DNA from: Candidatus Methylomirabilota bacterium
GTDB lineage: Bacteria > Methylomirabilota > Methylomirabilia > Methylomirabilales > 2-02-FULL-66-22
Direction of reading: 5' to 3'
DNA: 12,360 nt
Assembly (NCBI GenBank): GCA_016209725.1
Contig: JACQVO010000292.1
Location: forward strand, 1 to 12,360
In this document: in pieces, positions 5,797 through 12,360 of the stretch
How the letters are laid out: every line of letters begins with the position of its first letter
Position numbering within the stretch: the first letter of the stretch is position 1
Program-made: the position numbers and the translations under genes
The notes under the pieces: generated by a model
Databases searched by the model: none
What the model was told of the DNA's origin: nothing
Seen by the model: the letters and a program-made list of their open reading frames with translations, nothing else

Positions 5797-8700
5797 GGGC
5801 CCCTTCCATGACCGCTTTCTCCCAGGGGATGCCTTCGGTCTGGGCACGCTTCATCGCCGCCAGCGCCCGCTTGTAGTCCCGCGGCATCACCTTCACGAAC
5901 TTGGGCAGCATGCGATCCCAGTTGGCCAGCACCTTCCTGGCCCGGGTGCTCTGGGTATAGTCGGCGTGTTTCCGGATGAGGTCGCGGACTGTCTGAATGT
6001 CCTCCGGGTCGTCCAGCGTCTCGAGATCCACCATCCCCAAGTTGCACCGGCGCGCGAAGTCGCCCTCTTCGTCCAGGACGTAGGCGAGGCCGCCACTCAT
6101 CCCGGCGGCGAAGTTGCGCCCCGTCCGCCCCAGGATCACCACCCGTCCGCCGGTCATGTACTCGCACCCGTGATCGCCGACCCCCTCCACCACGGTCAAG
6201 GCCCCGCTGTTGCGCACGGCAAACCGCTCCCCGGCGACCCCGCGGAAGAATGCCTCACCTGACGTGGCCCCGTACAGGACCACGTTTCCCACCAGGATGT
6301 TTTCCTCGGGGACGAAGGTCGCCTCGCGCGGCGGGTAGACGATGATCTTGCCGCCCGACAGCCCCTTCCCCAGGTAGTCGTTGGCATCACCCTCCAGTGT
6401 CAAGGTGATCCCTCGGGGGATGAAGGCGCCAAAGCTCTGGCCAGCCGAGCCGGTGAAACGGAACCGGATCGTGTCGTCGGGCAGGCCCTCGGCGCCGTAG
6501 CGGCTCGTCACCTCGTAGCCGAGAAGCGTGCCCACCGTGCGATGGACGTTCCGGATCGGCAGGCGCACCGACACGCGCTCGCGCCGCTCCAACGCCGGGA
6601 GACACGCAGGGATGAGGGTGGTCCCGTCGAGCGACTTGTGCAGGCCGTGATCCTGCCTGCGCACCTTGCGGATGGCGACCTCGGTGCCGACCTCGGGACG
6701 GTGGAGGATCGCCGAGTAGTCCAGGCCGCGAGCCTTCCAGTGATTCAGCGCCGGCCTGACGTCGAGCCGGTCGATCCGCCCGATCATCTCGTCCATGGTC
6801 CGGAACCCGAGCTTCGCCATGTACTCCCGGACCTCCTCGGCGATGAAGCGGAAGAAATTCTCCACGAACTCCGGCTTGCCGGTGAACCGCTTTCGGAGTT
6901 CCGGATCCTGTGTGGCGACCCCCACCGGGCAGGTGTTGAGGTGGCACACTCGCATCAGCACACACCCCATGACCACCAGGGGCGCCGTGGCGAAGCCGTA
7001 CTCCTCCGCCCCCATGAGGGCGGCGATGACCACGTCGCGCCCCGTCTTCATCTGCCCGTCCACCTGGACGGTGATCCGGTCACGGAGCTTGTTCAGCACC
7101 AAGACCTGCTGCGTCTCGGCCAAGCCGAGCTCCCAGGGGAGGCCGGCATGTTTGATGCTGCTGAGCGGAGACGCGCCTGTCCCGCCGTCATGTCCCGAGA
7201 TCAGCACCACATCCGCGTGGGCCTTGGACACCCCGGCCGCCACGGTGCCGACGCCGACCTCCGCCACCAACTTCACGTGAATCCGAGCCTTCGGGTTACT
7301 ATTCTTCAGGTCGTGGATAAGCTGGGCCAGGTCTTCGATCGAATAGATATCGTGGTGCGGGGGCGGGGAGATCAGCCCCACGCCGGGGGTGGAATGCCGC
7401 ACCTTGGCGATCCACGGGTAGACCTTCTGGCCGGGGAGCTGGCCGCCCTCTCCCGGCTTGGAGCCCTGGGCCATCTTGATCTGCAGGTCGGTGCAATTGA
7501 CCAGGTACTCGCTGGTGACCCCGAATCGCCCCGAGGCGACTTGCTTGACGGCGCTGCGGCGCCAGTCCCCGTTGGGATCCCGCGCGTAGCGGGCCGGGTC
7601 CTCGCCGCCCTCGCCGGTGTTGGACCGGCCGCCCAGCCGGTTCATGGCGATTGCCAGGGTCTCGTGCGCCTCCTGGCTGATGGCGCCGTAGGACATGGCT
7701 CCCGTGGCGAAGCGTTTCAGAATCGCCTCGACCGGCTCGACATCTCCGCTGGGGATCGGCGTCTCGGAGTTCTTGAAGTCGAAGAGCCCCCGGAGGGTGC
7801 ACAGGTTCCGGCTCTGGTTGTCCACCAGGCCGGTGTATTCCTTGAAAATCCTGTACTGGCCGGTCTGGGTGGCGTGCTGCAGCTTGAAGACCGTGTCCGG
7901 GTTGAAGAGATGGTACTCGCCATCCCGGCGCCACTGGTATTCGCCGCCCCAGTCCAGGTCGGGGGTCCTCACCAGCCGCTCCGGGAAGGCGTGCCGGTGG
8001 CGCCGGAGTGCCTCTTCGGCGATGACATCCAGGCCCACGCCCCCGATGCGGGACGGGGTCCAGGTGAAGTACCGGTCCACGAATTCCCGGTCCAGCCCGA
8101 CCGCCTCGAAGATCTGGGCGCCGCAGTAGCTCTGAATCGTGGAAATCCCCATTTTTGACATCACCTTGAGGATTCCCTTGTTGAGCGCCTTGATATAGTT
8201 CTTGACCGCCTTGGCATGATCCACACCCGGCAGCATCCCCTGGCCGATCATATCGTCCAGCGTCTCGAAGGCGAGATAGGGATTGATGGCGCCCGCGCCG
8301 TACCCCATGAGCAGGGCGCAATGATGCACCTCGCGCCCATCGCCGGTCTCGATCACCAATCCGACCTTGGTGCGGGTCCCCTGCCGCACCAGGTGATGGT
8401 GGACGGCGGCCGTGGCCAGCAGGCTCGGAATCGGCGCGTGTTCCAGATCCACGCCCCGGTCCGACAGGATCAGGATGGTGTAGCCACGCGCGATGGACTG
8501 GCTGGCCTGGCGGCAGAGCTTCTCGATTGCCCGCTCCAGGCCGGCCGCCCCCTCGCCAACCGGAAACAGCATGGAGAGCGTCACCGACCGGAACCCGTGG
8601 ACCGTGATGTGGCGCAACTGGGCCACCTCGTAATTGTTCAGGACGGGCGCCTGGATGGCGATCTGGTGACAGCTCTCCGGTTCCGCCTTGAGGAGGTTCC

Positions 8701-10396
8701 GCTCCGGCCCGATGGTGCTCTCCATCGAGGTCACCAGCTCCTCCCGGATGGCATCCAGCGGCGGGTTCGTCACCTGGGCGAAGAGCTGCTTGAAGTAGTC
8801 GTAGAGCAGGCGGGGCCGGTCGGAGAGGACCGCCAGCGAGGTGTCGGTCCCCATGGAGCCCACCGGTTCCTCCCCTTTGGTGGCCATGGGGGCCAGCAGG
8901 ATGCGCAGGTCCTCGTGGGTGTACCCGAAGACTTGCTGTCGCTGGAGCACCGTGTCGTGATCCGGCTCGTGGACGTGGGGGGGCGGCGGGACGTCCTCCA
9001 GCGAGATCAGTTGCTGCTTCAGCCACTCCTGGTACGACTGCTCGCTGGCCAGCGCCTGCTTCAGCTCGGCGTCGTCAATGATCCGGCCCTGGGCCGTGTC
9101 CACCAGGAAGATCCGTCCGGGGTGCAGCCGTTCTTTGAGGAGGATGTTCTCCGGCGGGATGTCCATCACCCCGACCTCGGAGGCCATGATGACCAGGCCG
9201 TCCTTGGTCACGTAGTAGCGAGAGGGGCGCAGGCCGTTCCGGTCCAGCACCGCGCCGATCACGGTCCCGTCGGTGAAGGCGATGGAGGCCGGGCCGTCCC
9301 ACGGCTCCATCAGGCAGGAGTGGTACTCGTAGAATGCCCGGCGCTCCGGGCTCATGTTCTCGTGGCCCTGCCAGGCCTCGGGAATCATCATGAGGATGGC
9401 ATGGGGAAGCGAGCGGCCGGCCATGACCAGGAACTCCAGCACGTTGTCGAAGATGGCCGAATCGCTTCCCCCCTCGAGCACGATGGGCAGGATGTTCTTC
9501 AGCTCGGGGAAAAGCTCCGACTCGCACAGGGCCTCGCGGGCCCGCATCCAGTTGATGTTTCCCCGGAGCGTGTTGATCTCCCCGTTGTGGGCCATATAGC
9601 GGTAGGGATGGGCCAGCGGCCAGGAGGGAAACGTGTTGGTCGAGAAGCGCTGGTGGACGAGGGCCAGCGCCGACTCCACGGCCGGGTCCGTGACGTCCGG
9701 AAACATGGTCTCGATCTGATCCGCCGACAGCATGCCCTTGTAGATGAGCGTGTTGGAAGAGAGGCTCGGCATGTAGAAGAACTTCCGCGCCGGCAAATCC
9801 GACTGGTAGACGGCGTGCTCCACCCGCTTGCGGATGACGTAGAGCCTCCGCTCGAAGGCCCGATCGTCCGCGAGGTCCGGGTCCCGCCCGATGAAGATCT
9901 GCTTGATGACGGGCTCGACCGCCCGGGCGCTGGGCCCGATGGGCGAGTCGTCGGTGGGCACGTTGCGCCATCCCAGGAGGGTCTGTCCCTCCACCCGGAT
10001 GATGGCTTCGAAGATCGCCTGGCACCGCGCCGCCTGCACAGGATCGGCGGGGAGGAACACCAACCCCGCGCCGTACCATTGGGGGGCTGGCAGATTGATG
10101 CCGAACTTGGCGCAGACGCGCGACAGGAACGCGTGCGGCATCTGGATGAGGATCCCCGCCCCGTCCCCCGTGTTGACCTCGCAGCCGCAGGCGCCCCGAT
10201 GGAGCAGATTCTTCAGGACGGTCAGGGCCTGGGTGACGATCCGGTGGGACTTCCGGCCCTTGATGTCCACCACGAACCCGACCCCGCAACTGTCGTGCTC
10301 AAAGCGGGGGTCGTAGAGGCCCTGCGTGGGCGGTATTCCGGGAGTCACGGCGCCCCCTCCCCTGTCTGTCACCATCATCACCCCATCCAACGTCAT
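5789..10396 (-). CDS. gltB: Glutamate synthase large subunit
   Basis: GltB converts glutamine and 2-oxoglutarate to two glutamates, the second step of the GS-GOGAT ammonia assimilation route, in the cytosol. The 1535-residue protein has all family domains. A class II glutamine amidotransferase domain begins at C37 (HDSCGVGF; the leader is normally removed to expose this Cys) and includes [11 protein letters not shown] near residue 270. A central domain follows, then the FMN-binding synthase barrel (about 820-1200), with 3Fe-4S ligands C1145, C1151 and C1156 in [13 protein letters not shown]. The C-terminal GXGXG beta-helix lies at about 1300-1480. No truncation or missing key residue was seen. 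An alternative GTG start at 10348 has a better ribosome binding site and would leave a 20-residue leader. The gene pairs with gltD and is transcribed away from the LysR regulator. Confidence 0.96.
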   Translation of the reverse strand: MTLDGVMMVTDRGGGAVTPGIPPTQGLYDPRFEHDSCGVGFVVDIKGRKSHRIVTQALTVLKNLLHRGACGCEVNTGDGAGILIQMPHAFLSRVCAKFGINLPAPQWYGAGLVFLPADPVQAARCQAIFEAIIRVEGQTLLGWRNVPTDDSPIGPSARAVEPVIKQIFIGRDPDLADDRAFERRLYVIRKRVEHAVYQSDLPARKFFYMPSLSSNTLIYKGMLSADQIETMFPDVTDPAVESALALVHQRFSTNTFPSWPLAHPYRYMAHNGEINTLRGNINWMRAREALCESELFPELKNILPIVLEGGSDSAIFDNVLEFLVMAGRSLPHAILMMIPEAWQGHENMSPERRAFYEYHSCLMEPWDGPASIAFTDGTVIGAVLDRNGLRPSRYYVTKDGLVIMASEVGVMDIPPENILLKERLHPGRIFLVDTAQGRIIDDAELKQALASEQSYQEWLKQQLISLEDVPPPPHVHEPDHDTVLQRQQVFGYTHEDLRILLAPMATKGEEPVGSMGTDTSLAVLSDRPRLLYDYFKQLFAQVTNPPLDAIREELVTSMESTIGPERNLLKAEPESCHQIAIQAPVLNNYEVAQLRHITVHGFRSVTLSMLFPVGEGAAGLERAIEKLCRQASQSIARGYTILILSDRGVDLEHAPIPSLLATAAVHHHLVRQGTRTKVGLVIETGDGREVHHCALLMGYGAGAINPYLAFETLDDMIGQGMLPGVDHAKAVKNYIKALNKGILKVMSKMGISTIQSYCGAQIFEAVGLDREFVDRYFTWTPSRIGGVGLDVIAEEALRRHRHAFPERLVRTPDLDWGGEYQWRRDGEYHLFNPDTVFKLQHATQTGQYRIFKEYTGLVDNQSRNLCTLRGLFDFKNSETPIPSGDVEPVEAILKRFATGAMSYGAISQEAHETLAIAMNRLGGRSNTGEGGEDPARYARDPNGDWRRSAVKQVASGRFGVTSEYLVNCTDLQIKMAQGSKPGEGGQLPGQKVYPWIAKVRHSTPGVGLISPPPHHDIYSIEDLAQLIHDLKNSNPKARIHVKLVAEVGVGTVAAGVSKAHADVVLISGHDGGTGASPLSSIKHAGLPWELGLAETQQVLVLNKLRDRITVQVDGQMKTGRDVVIAALMGAEEYGFATAPLVVMGCVLMRVCHLNTCPVGVATQDPELRKRFTGKPEFVENFFRFIAEEVREYMAKLGFRTMDEMIGRIDRLDVRPALNHWKARGLDYSAILHRPEVGTEVAIRKVRRQDHGLHKSLDGTTLIPACLPALERRERVSVRLPIRNVHRTVGTLLGYEVTSRYGAEGLPDDTIRFRFTGSAGQSFGAFIPRGITLTLEGDANDYLGKGLSGGKIIVYPPREATFVPEENILVGNVVLYGATSGEAFFRGVAGERFAVRNSGALTVVEGVGDHGCEYMTGGRVVILGRTGRNFAAGMSGGLAYVLDEEGDFARRCNLGMVDLETLDDPEDIQTVRDLIRKHADYTQSTRARKVLANWDRMLPKFVKVMPRDYKRALAAMKRAQTEGIPWEKAVMEGAHG
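10355..10362 (-). promoter_or_regulatory. Strong Shine-Dalgarno inside the long gltB frame
   Basis: Read on the minus strand, GGGGAGGG ends 6 bases before GTG at 10348, and its GGAGG core lies 7 bases from that codon, an excellent spacing. The ATG at 10396 has only GGAG, 10 bases away. Starting at the GTG would give [21 protein letters not shown], a leader length common in this family. Both starts remain possible. Confidence 0.5.
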
Positions 10397-10533
10397 CCGG
10401 TCAGGTCTCCGTCCGGCCGGCCGAACACCCTGTCCCCGCGAGTTGGGGAAGAATATCGCAACGTCAAGGATAAGTCACGCAAAAATTGAAATATACTTTA
10501 CATTAACTTCACTTATGCTGTAAGATCCTGGCC
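10397..10533. promoter_or_regulatory. Divergent gltB / LysR-regulator promoter region
   Basis: This 137-base gap turns sharply AT-rich at about 10466-10525, unlike its surroundings. TATATT on the minus strand (10490-10495) could be the -10 element for gltB, and TATACT on the plus strand (10492-10497) the -10 for the regulator. They overlap, so polymerases would compete. Neither has a good -35 box, as is common for promoters that need a LysR-type activator. An ATAAGT (10470-10475) and its inverse ACTTAT (10511-10516) flank the overlap. The layout matches the gltC-gltAB intergenic region of Bacillus subtilis. Element assignments are by eye. Confidence 0.6.
10512..10524. promoter_or_regulatory. 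Putative LysR-type operator (CTTA-N5-TAAG dyad)
   Basis: CTTATGCTGTAAG is an imperfect palindrome and includes the LysR-box pattern T-N11-A (T10513 to A10525). It lies 9 bases before the regulator start codon, a position suited to autorepression and to upstream binding for gltB activation. Assigned by pattern only. Confidence 0.4.
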
Positions 10534-11439
10534 ATGACCTTCGAGATGCTGAAGCTCTACTGCGACATCGTCCGGCTGCACAGCTTCTCCCAGGGGGCCG
10601 CGGCCAACCAGATTTCCCAGTCCGCCGCCAGCCAGTCCATCCAGCAGTTGGAGGCCGAGTTGGACGTCCTCCTGATCGACCGGAGCAAGCGACCGTTCAT
10701 GCTGACGCCTGGAGGCCGGACGTTTTATGACGGGTGCCAGTCCCTCTTGCAGGGATTCGAGAAAGTGCGGGCGGCCATCGCTTCCACGCGGACCCAGATC
10801 GCCGGGAGCGTGCGCCTTGCCGCCATCTACTCCGTCGGCCTCCACCTCATGAGCGACCACATGCAGCGCTTCATGTCGCTCTACCCGCTGGCACAAGTAC
10901 GCCTGGAGTACCTCCACCCCCACAAGGTCGTGGACGCCGTCTTGAACGACGAGGCGGATCTCGGCATCCTGTCATACCCCCCGGCGAATCGCTCGCTCAC
11001 CATCCTCCCGTGGCGATCCGAGACCATGGTCTTCGTGTGCCACCCAACCCACCGGCTGGCCCGACGCAAGACCATCACCTCCGCCGACATGAACGGCGAG
11101 AAATTCGTGGCCTTCGACGCGGACCTCCGCATCCGGAAGGCCATCGACCGCTGTCTGCGGCAGCACGAGGCCAGGGTCACCATGGTCATGGAGTTCGACA
11201 ACATCGAAACCATCAAGCAGGCGATCGCCATTGGCGCCGGCGTGAGCATCCTGCCCAAGCCGACCATCCTCAAGGAGGTCGGAAACCGCACCCTGGCCGC
11301 CGTCCCCCTGGCCATGACCGAGCTGATCCGGCCCTTGGGGATCATCCACCGGCGAGGGAAAGTCTTCACCCCCACCGTCGCCAGGTTCCTTGAACTTCTC
11401 CGCGAGTGCATTGAGAAACCAGCCCCCGCTCGACCATGA
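10534..11439 (+). CDS. LysR-family transcriptional regulator, divergent from gltBD
   Basis: The 301-residue protein has the LysR layout. A winged helix-turn-helix occupies residues 1-60 (LYCDIVRLHSFSQGAAANQ, then ISQSAASQSIQQLEAEL, and DRSKRPFMLTPGG in the wing). A linker helix follows to about 90, and a periplasmic-binding-like effector domain runs from about 90 to 295, with the GSVRLAAIYSVG start and the AIAIGAGVSILPK hinge typical of the family. It should act as a DNA-binding tetramer in the cytosol. Its divergent position to gltB parallels gltC of B. subtilis, so control of glutamate synthase in response to 2-oxoglutarate, glutamate or another nitrogen signal is the likely job. The effector cannot be read from sequence. 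The ATG at 10534 has no strong ribosome binding site, which may mean weak translation. Confidence 0.92.
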   Translation: MTFEMLKLYCDIVRLHSFSQGAAANQISQSAASQSIQQLEAELDVLLIDRSKRPFMLTPGGRTFYDGCQSLLQGFEKVRAAIASTRTQIAGSVRLAAIYSVGLHLMSDHMQRFMSLYPLAQVRLEYLHPHKVVDAVLNDEADLGILSYPPANRSLTILPWRSETMVFVCHPTHRLARRKTITSADMNGEKFVAFDADLRIRKAIDRCLRQHEARVTMVMEFDNIETIKQAIAIGAGVSILPKPTILKEVGNRTLAAVPLAMTELIRPLGIIHRRGKVFTPTVARFLELLRECIEKPAPARP

Positions 11440-11465
11440 CTGGATCGAGAGCAACGGGAAATGTC

Positions 11466-11493
11466 ACCCGAGACGGGAGAACGTTTCTCGGGT
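11466..11493. terminator. Hairpin between convergent genes
   Basis: ACCCGAGA (11466-11473) and TCTCGGGT (11486-11493) form a perfect 8-bp stem with a 12-base loop containing AACGTT. The hairpin lies 26 bases after the regulator stop and 70 bases past the end of the convergent Uma2 gene. It could end transcription from both sides, but no T-tract follows on either strand, so an intrinsic terminator is not certain. Confidence 0.45.
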
Positions 11494-11563
11494 CAGCGTG
11501 TGGACGGAAGGCGCGAAATGGGCGGACGTCGAAGGGGCCCAGAACGTAAGGCAACGTGCGGTG

Positions 11564-12118
11564 CTACTGGAAGAGTTCTGCCAAGGAGATTGCGAGTCCA
11601 GGCAGCACATCCTCTCCATCGAGGTGATCCTGCTCTCGCAGCAGCCGGGCGGAGCCGTCAGCTCGATAAGCCGTCACCATCTTTGCCTGGGGCGCGATGA
11701 CCCAGACCAGGCGGGCGCCAGCTTCAAGGTAATCACGTATCTTCTGCTGGACTTGAAGTGGGTTATCGCTGGGCGAGAGAACATCAACAGCCAGATCAGG
11801 GGCACCCGGAAAAAACTTCTCCGGAACATGACCCTCCGGCAACCGGTGGCTGGATACGAAGGCAACATCAGGAGCACGCACCCGCTCCGGGTCAGCGGGG
11901 AGGCACAGGATGAAGCCGACCTCCCCTACCAAGACCTCACCACCCCCGTGCCTCTCGGCGTGCTCGGCCAGCTTGCGGGATACCCTCAGAGTGATCCTGC
12001 CATGAACTCCTCCGACCGGTGCCATCTCCACAACCTCGCCGTTGACGAGCTCGCGCCGGATGTCACCCTCGCCAAGTCGCCAGAGGTCTTCGGCCGTCAC
12101 ACGGGCTTTGGTAACCAT
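11564..12118 (-). CDS. Uma2-family (DUF820) endonuclease-like protein
   Basis: A 184-residue protein of the Uma2/DUF820 family, which has a PD-(D/E)XK-type nuclease fold and is abundant in cyanobacteria and environmental bacteria; its cellular role is poorly known. Visible family blocks are RRELVNGEVVEMAPVGGVHG (22-40), RAPDVAFV with D84, PDLAVDVLSPSDNP (107-120) and KIRDYLEAGARLVWVI (126-141). In most relatives the third block reads VEVLSPS with a catalytic glutamate; here that residue is Asp (D112), a conservative change that may reduce or alter metal binding. No signal peptide is present. GGGAG lies 10 bases before the ATG. The gene converges with the LysR regulator and follows the EVE gene on the same strand after 112 bases. 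No toxin-antitoxin partner is visible next to it. Confidence 0.85.
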   Translation of the reverse strand: MVTKARVTAEDLWRLGEGDIRRELVNGEVVEMAPVGGVHGRITLRVSRKLAEHAERHGGGEVLVGEVGFILCLPADPERVRAPDVAFVSSHRLPEGHVPEKFFPGAPDLAVDVLSPSDNPLQVQQKIRDYLEAGARLVWVIAPQAKMVTAYRADGSARLLREQDHLDGEDVLPGLAISLAELFQ

Positions 12119-12150
12119 TACGCATTGTCTCCCTTCAAAGCCTACCCTGG

Positions 12151-12180
12151 ACTATATCACCACCATACCACGAAGGCCAA
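12151..12180 (-). promoter_or_regulatory. Possible promoter of the Uma2 gene
   Basis: On the minus strand TTGGCC (12175-12180) and TATAGT (12151-12156) are separated by 18 bases and resemble sigma-70 -35 and -10 boxes. They lie in the gap between the EVE and Uma2 genes, about 32 bases before the Uma2 start codon. Match quality is moderate. Confidence 0.35.
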
Positions 12181-12230
12181 TCCCAATTTGATCGGGATGA
12201 GGGCAAGAGTCTCTCCCGACACGCCGAGCA

Positions 12231-12360
12231 CTAACGATCGCTCATTCGCAGCATCAGCCGCCACACCGCCTCTGGGACGGGCATGACGGACAGGCGGGGA
12301 AGCCGGAGCAACTCGAACCCTCGAAACTTCGGGTCGGCCTTGATCGCTTCAAGCGTGATA
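12231..12360 (-). CDS. EVE-domain protein, C-terminal fragment
   Basis: The last 42 residues of a protein that starts right of the window; the stop TAG is at 12231-12233. The segment LEAIKADPKFRGFELLRLPRLSVMPVPEAVWRLML matches the characteristic end of EVE domains (relatives of thymocyte nuclear protein 1): the LxxIKADP helix, the LLR-x-x-RLSVMPV strand and a closing Trp-containing helix. EVE domains have a PUA/YTH-like fold and bind modified bases in DNA or RNA; some are parts of restriction systems, many are stand-alone. Which applies cannot be judged from this fragment. The frame is too near the edge to be fully visible and was identified by reading the reverse strand directly. Confidence 0.75.
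   Translation of the reverse strand, partial: ITLEAIKADPKFRGFELLRLPRLSVMPVPEAVWRLMLRMSDR

Noticed and set aside
5797..5847. Longer gltD start
   Set aside because: It adds 17 residues without family similarity that lie fully within gltB; the start at 5796 has a ribosome binding site and the usual GltD beginning.
6542..10489. Two long plus-strand frames (6542-8158 and 8216-10489) antisense to gltB
   Set aside because: Their translations are compositionally biased His/Arg/Pro/Leu-rich shadows typical of high-GC antisense frames; gltB on the other strand is complete and unmistakable.
12185..12201. Short inverted repeat ATCCC/GGGAT-like around CAATTTGATC
   Set aside because: The stem is only about 4-5 bp and has no T-tract; not enough for a terminator or operator claim.
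11390..12286. Plus-strand frame of 298 codons at the right end
   Set aside because: It runs antisense to the Uma2 and EVE genes and overlaps the regulator end; both minus-strand genes have recognisable motifs.
1..12360. CRISPR arrays, tRNA or rRNA genes
   Set aside because: No regularly spaced repeats and no cloverleaf or rRNA-like sequence was noticed on either strand.

Overview
The window looks like a chromosomal stretch of a high-GC, free-living bacterium. The core genes (glutamate synthase, LysR regulator, NmrA-like protein) are GC-rich. One short stretch near the left edge drops to about 50% GC by eye and behaves as a mobile gene cassette. The protein style and the mix of GltBD, Uma2 and EVE genes with an integron would fit an uncultured soil or groundwater lineage such as Methylomirabilota/Rokubacteria, Nitrospirota or a deltaproteobacterial relative. 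That placement is an impression, not a demonstrated assignment.

Left end (1-703): the C-terminal end of an integron-type tyrosine recombinase is followed directly by a probable attI site, one gene cassette and a well-formed attC site. The integrase reads in the same direction as the cassette and its 3' end faces the insertion point. This is the reverse of class 1 integrons and resembles the inverse arrangement known from Treponema denticola. The integrase stop codon lies at the cassette junction. The cassette gene encodes about 145 residues that resemble CTP-dependent (archaeal-type) riboflavin kinase in motif order.

Middle left (704-4350): four genes on the + strand. They encode a RidA-family protein with a lipoprotein signal peptide, a ketopantoate-reductase-family enzyme, a GNAT acetyltransferase and an NmrA/HSCARG-like NAD(P)-binding protein. 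The last two are tightly coupled. A 316-base stretch without a recognised gene separates the first two. A REP-like inverted pair fills the gap before the next operon.

Centre (4351-10396, - strand): gltB and gltD encode the large and small subunits of glutamate synthase and overlap by 8 bases. A LysR-type regulator (10534-11439, + strand) is divergently transcribed from gltB across a short AT-rich promoter region with a dyad that fits a LysR box. This is the same layout as gltC-gltAB of Bacillus subtilis, so the regulator probably controls nitrogen assimilation through GltBD.

Right end (11440-12360): a perfect 8-bp hairpin separates the regulator from a convergent Uma2-family (PD-(D/E)XK-like) gene. 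The last 130 bases hold the C-terminal end of an EVE-domain gene, cut by the window edge.

The most unusual part is the left edge: an inverse integron whose integrase terminates inside the recombination junction, carrying a riboflavin-kinase-like cassette and followed by a lipid-anchored RidA.
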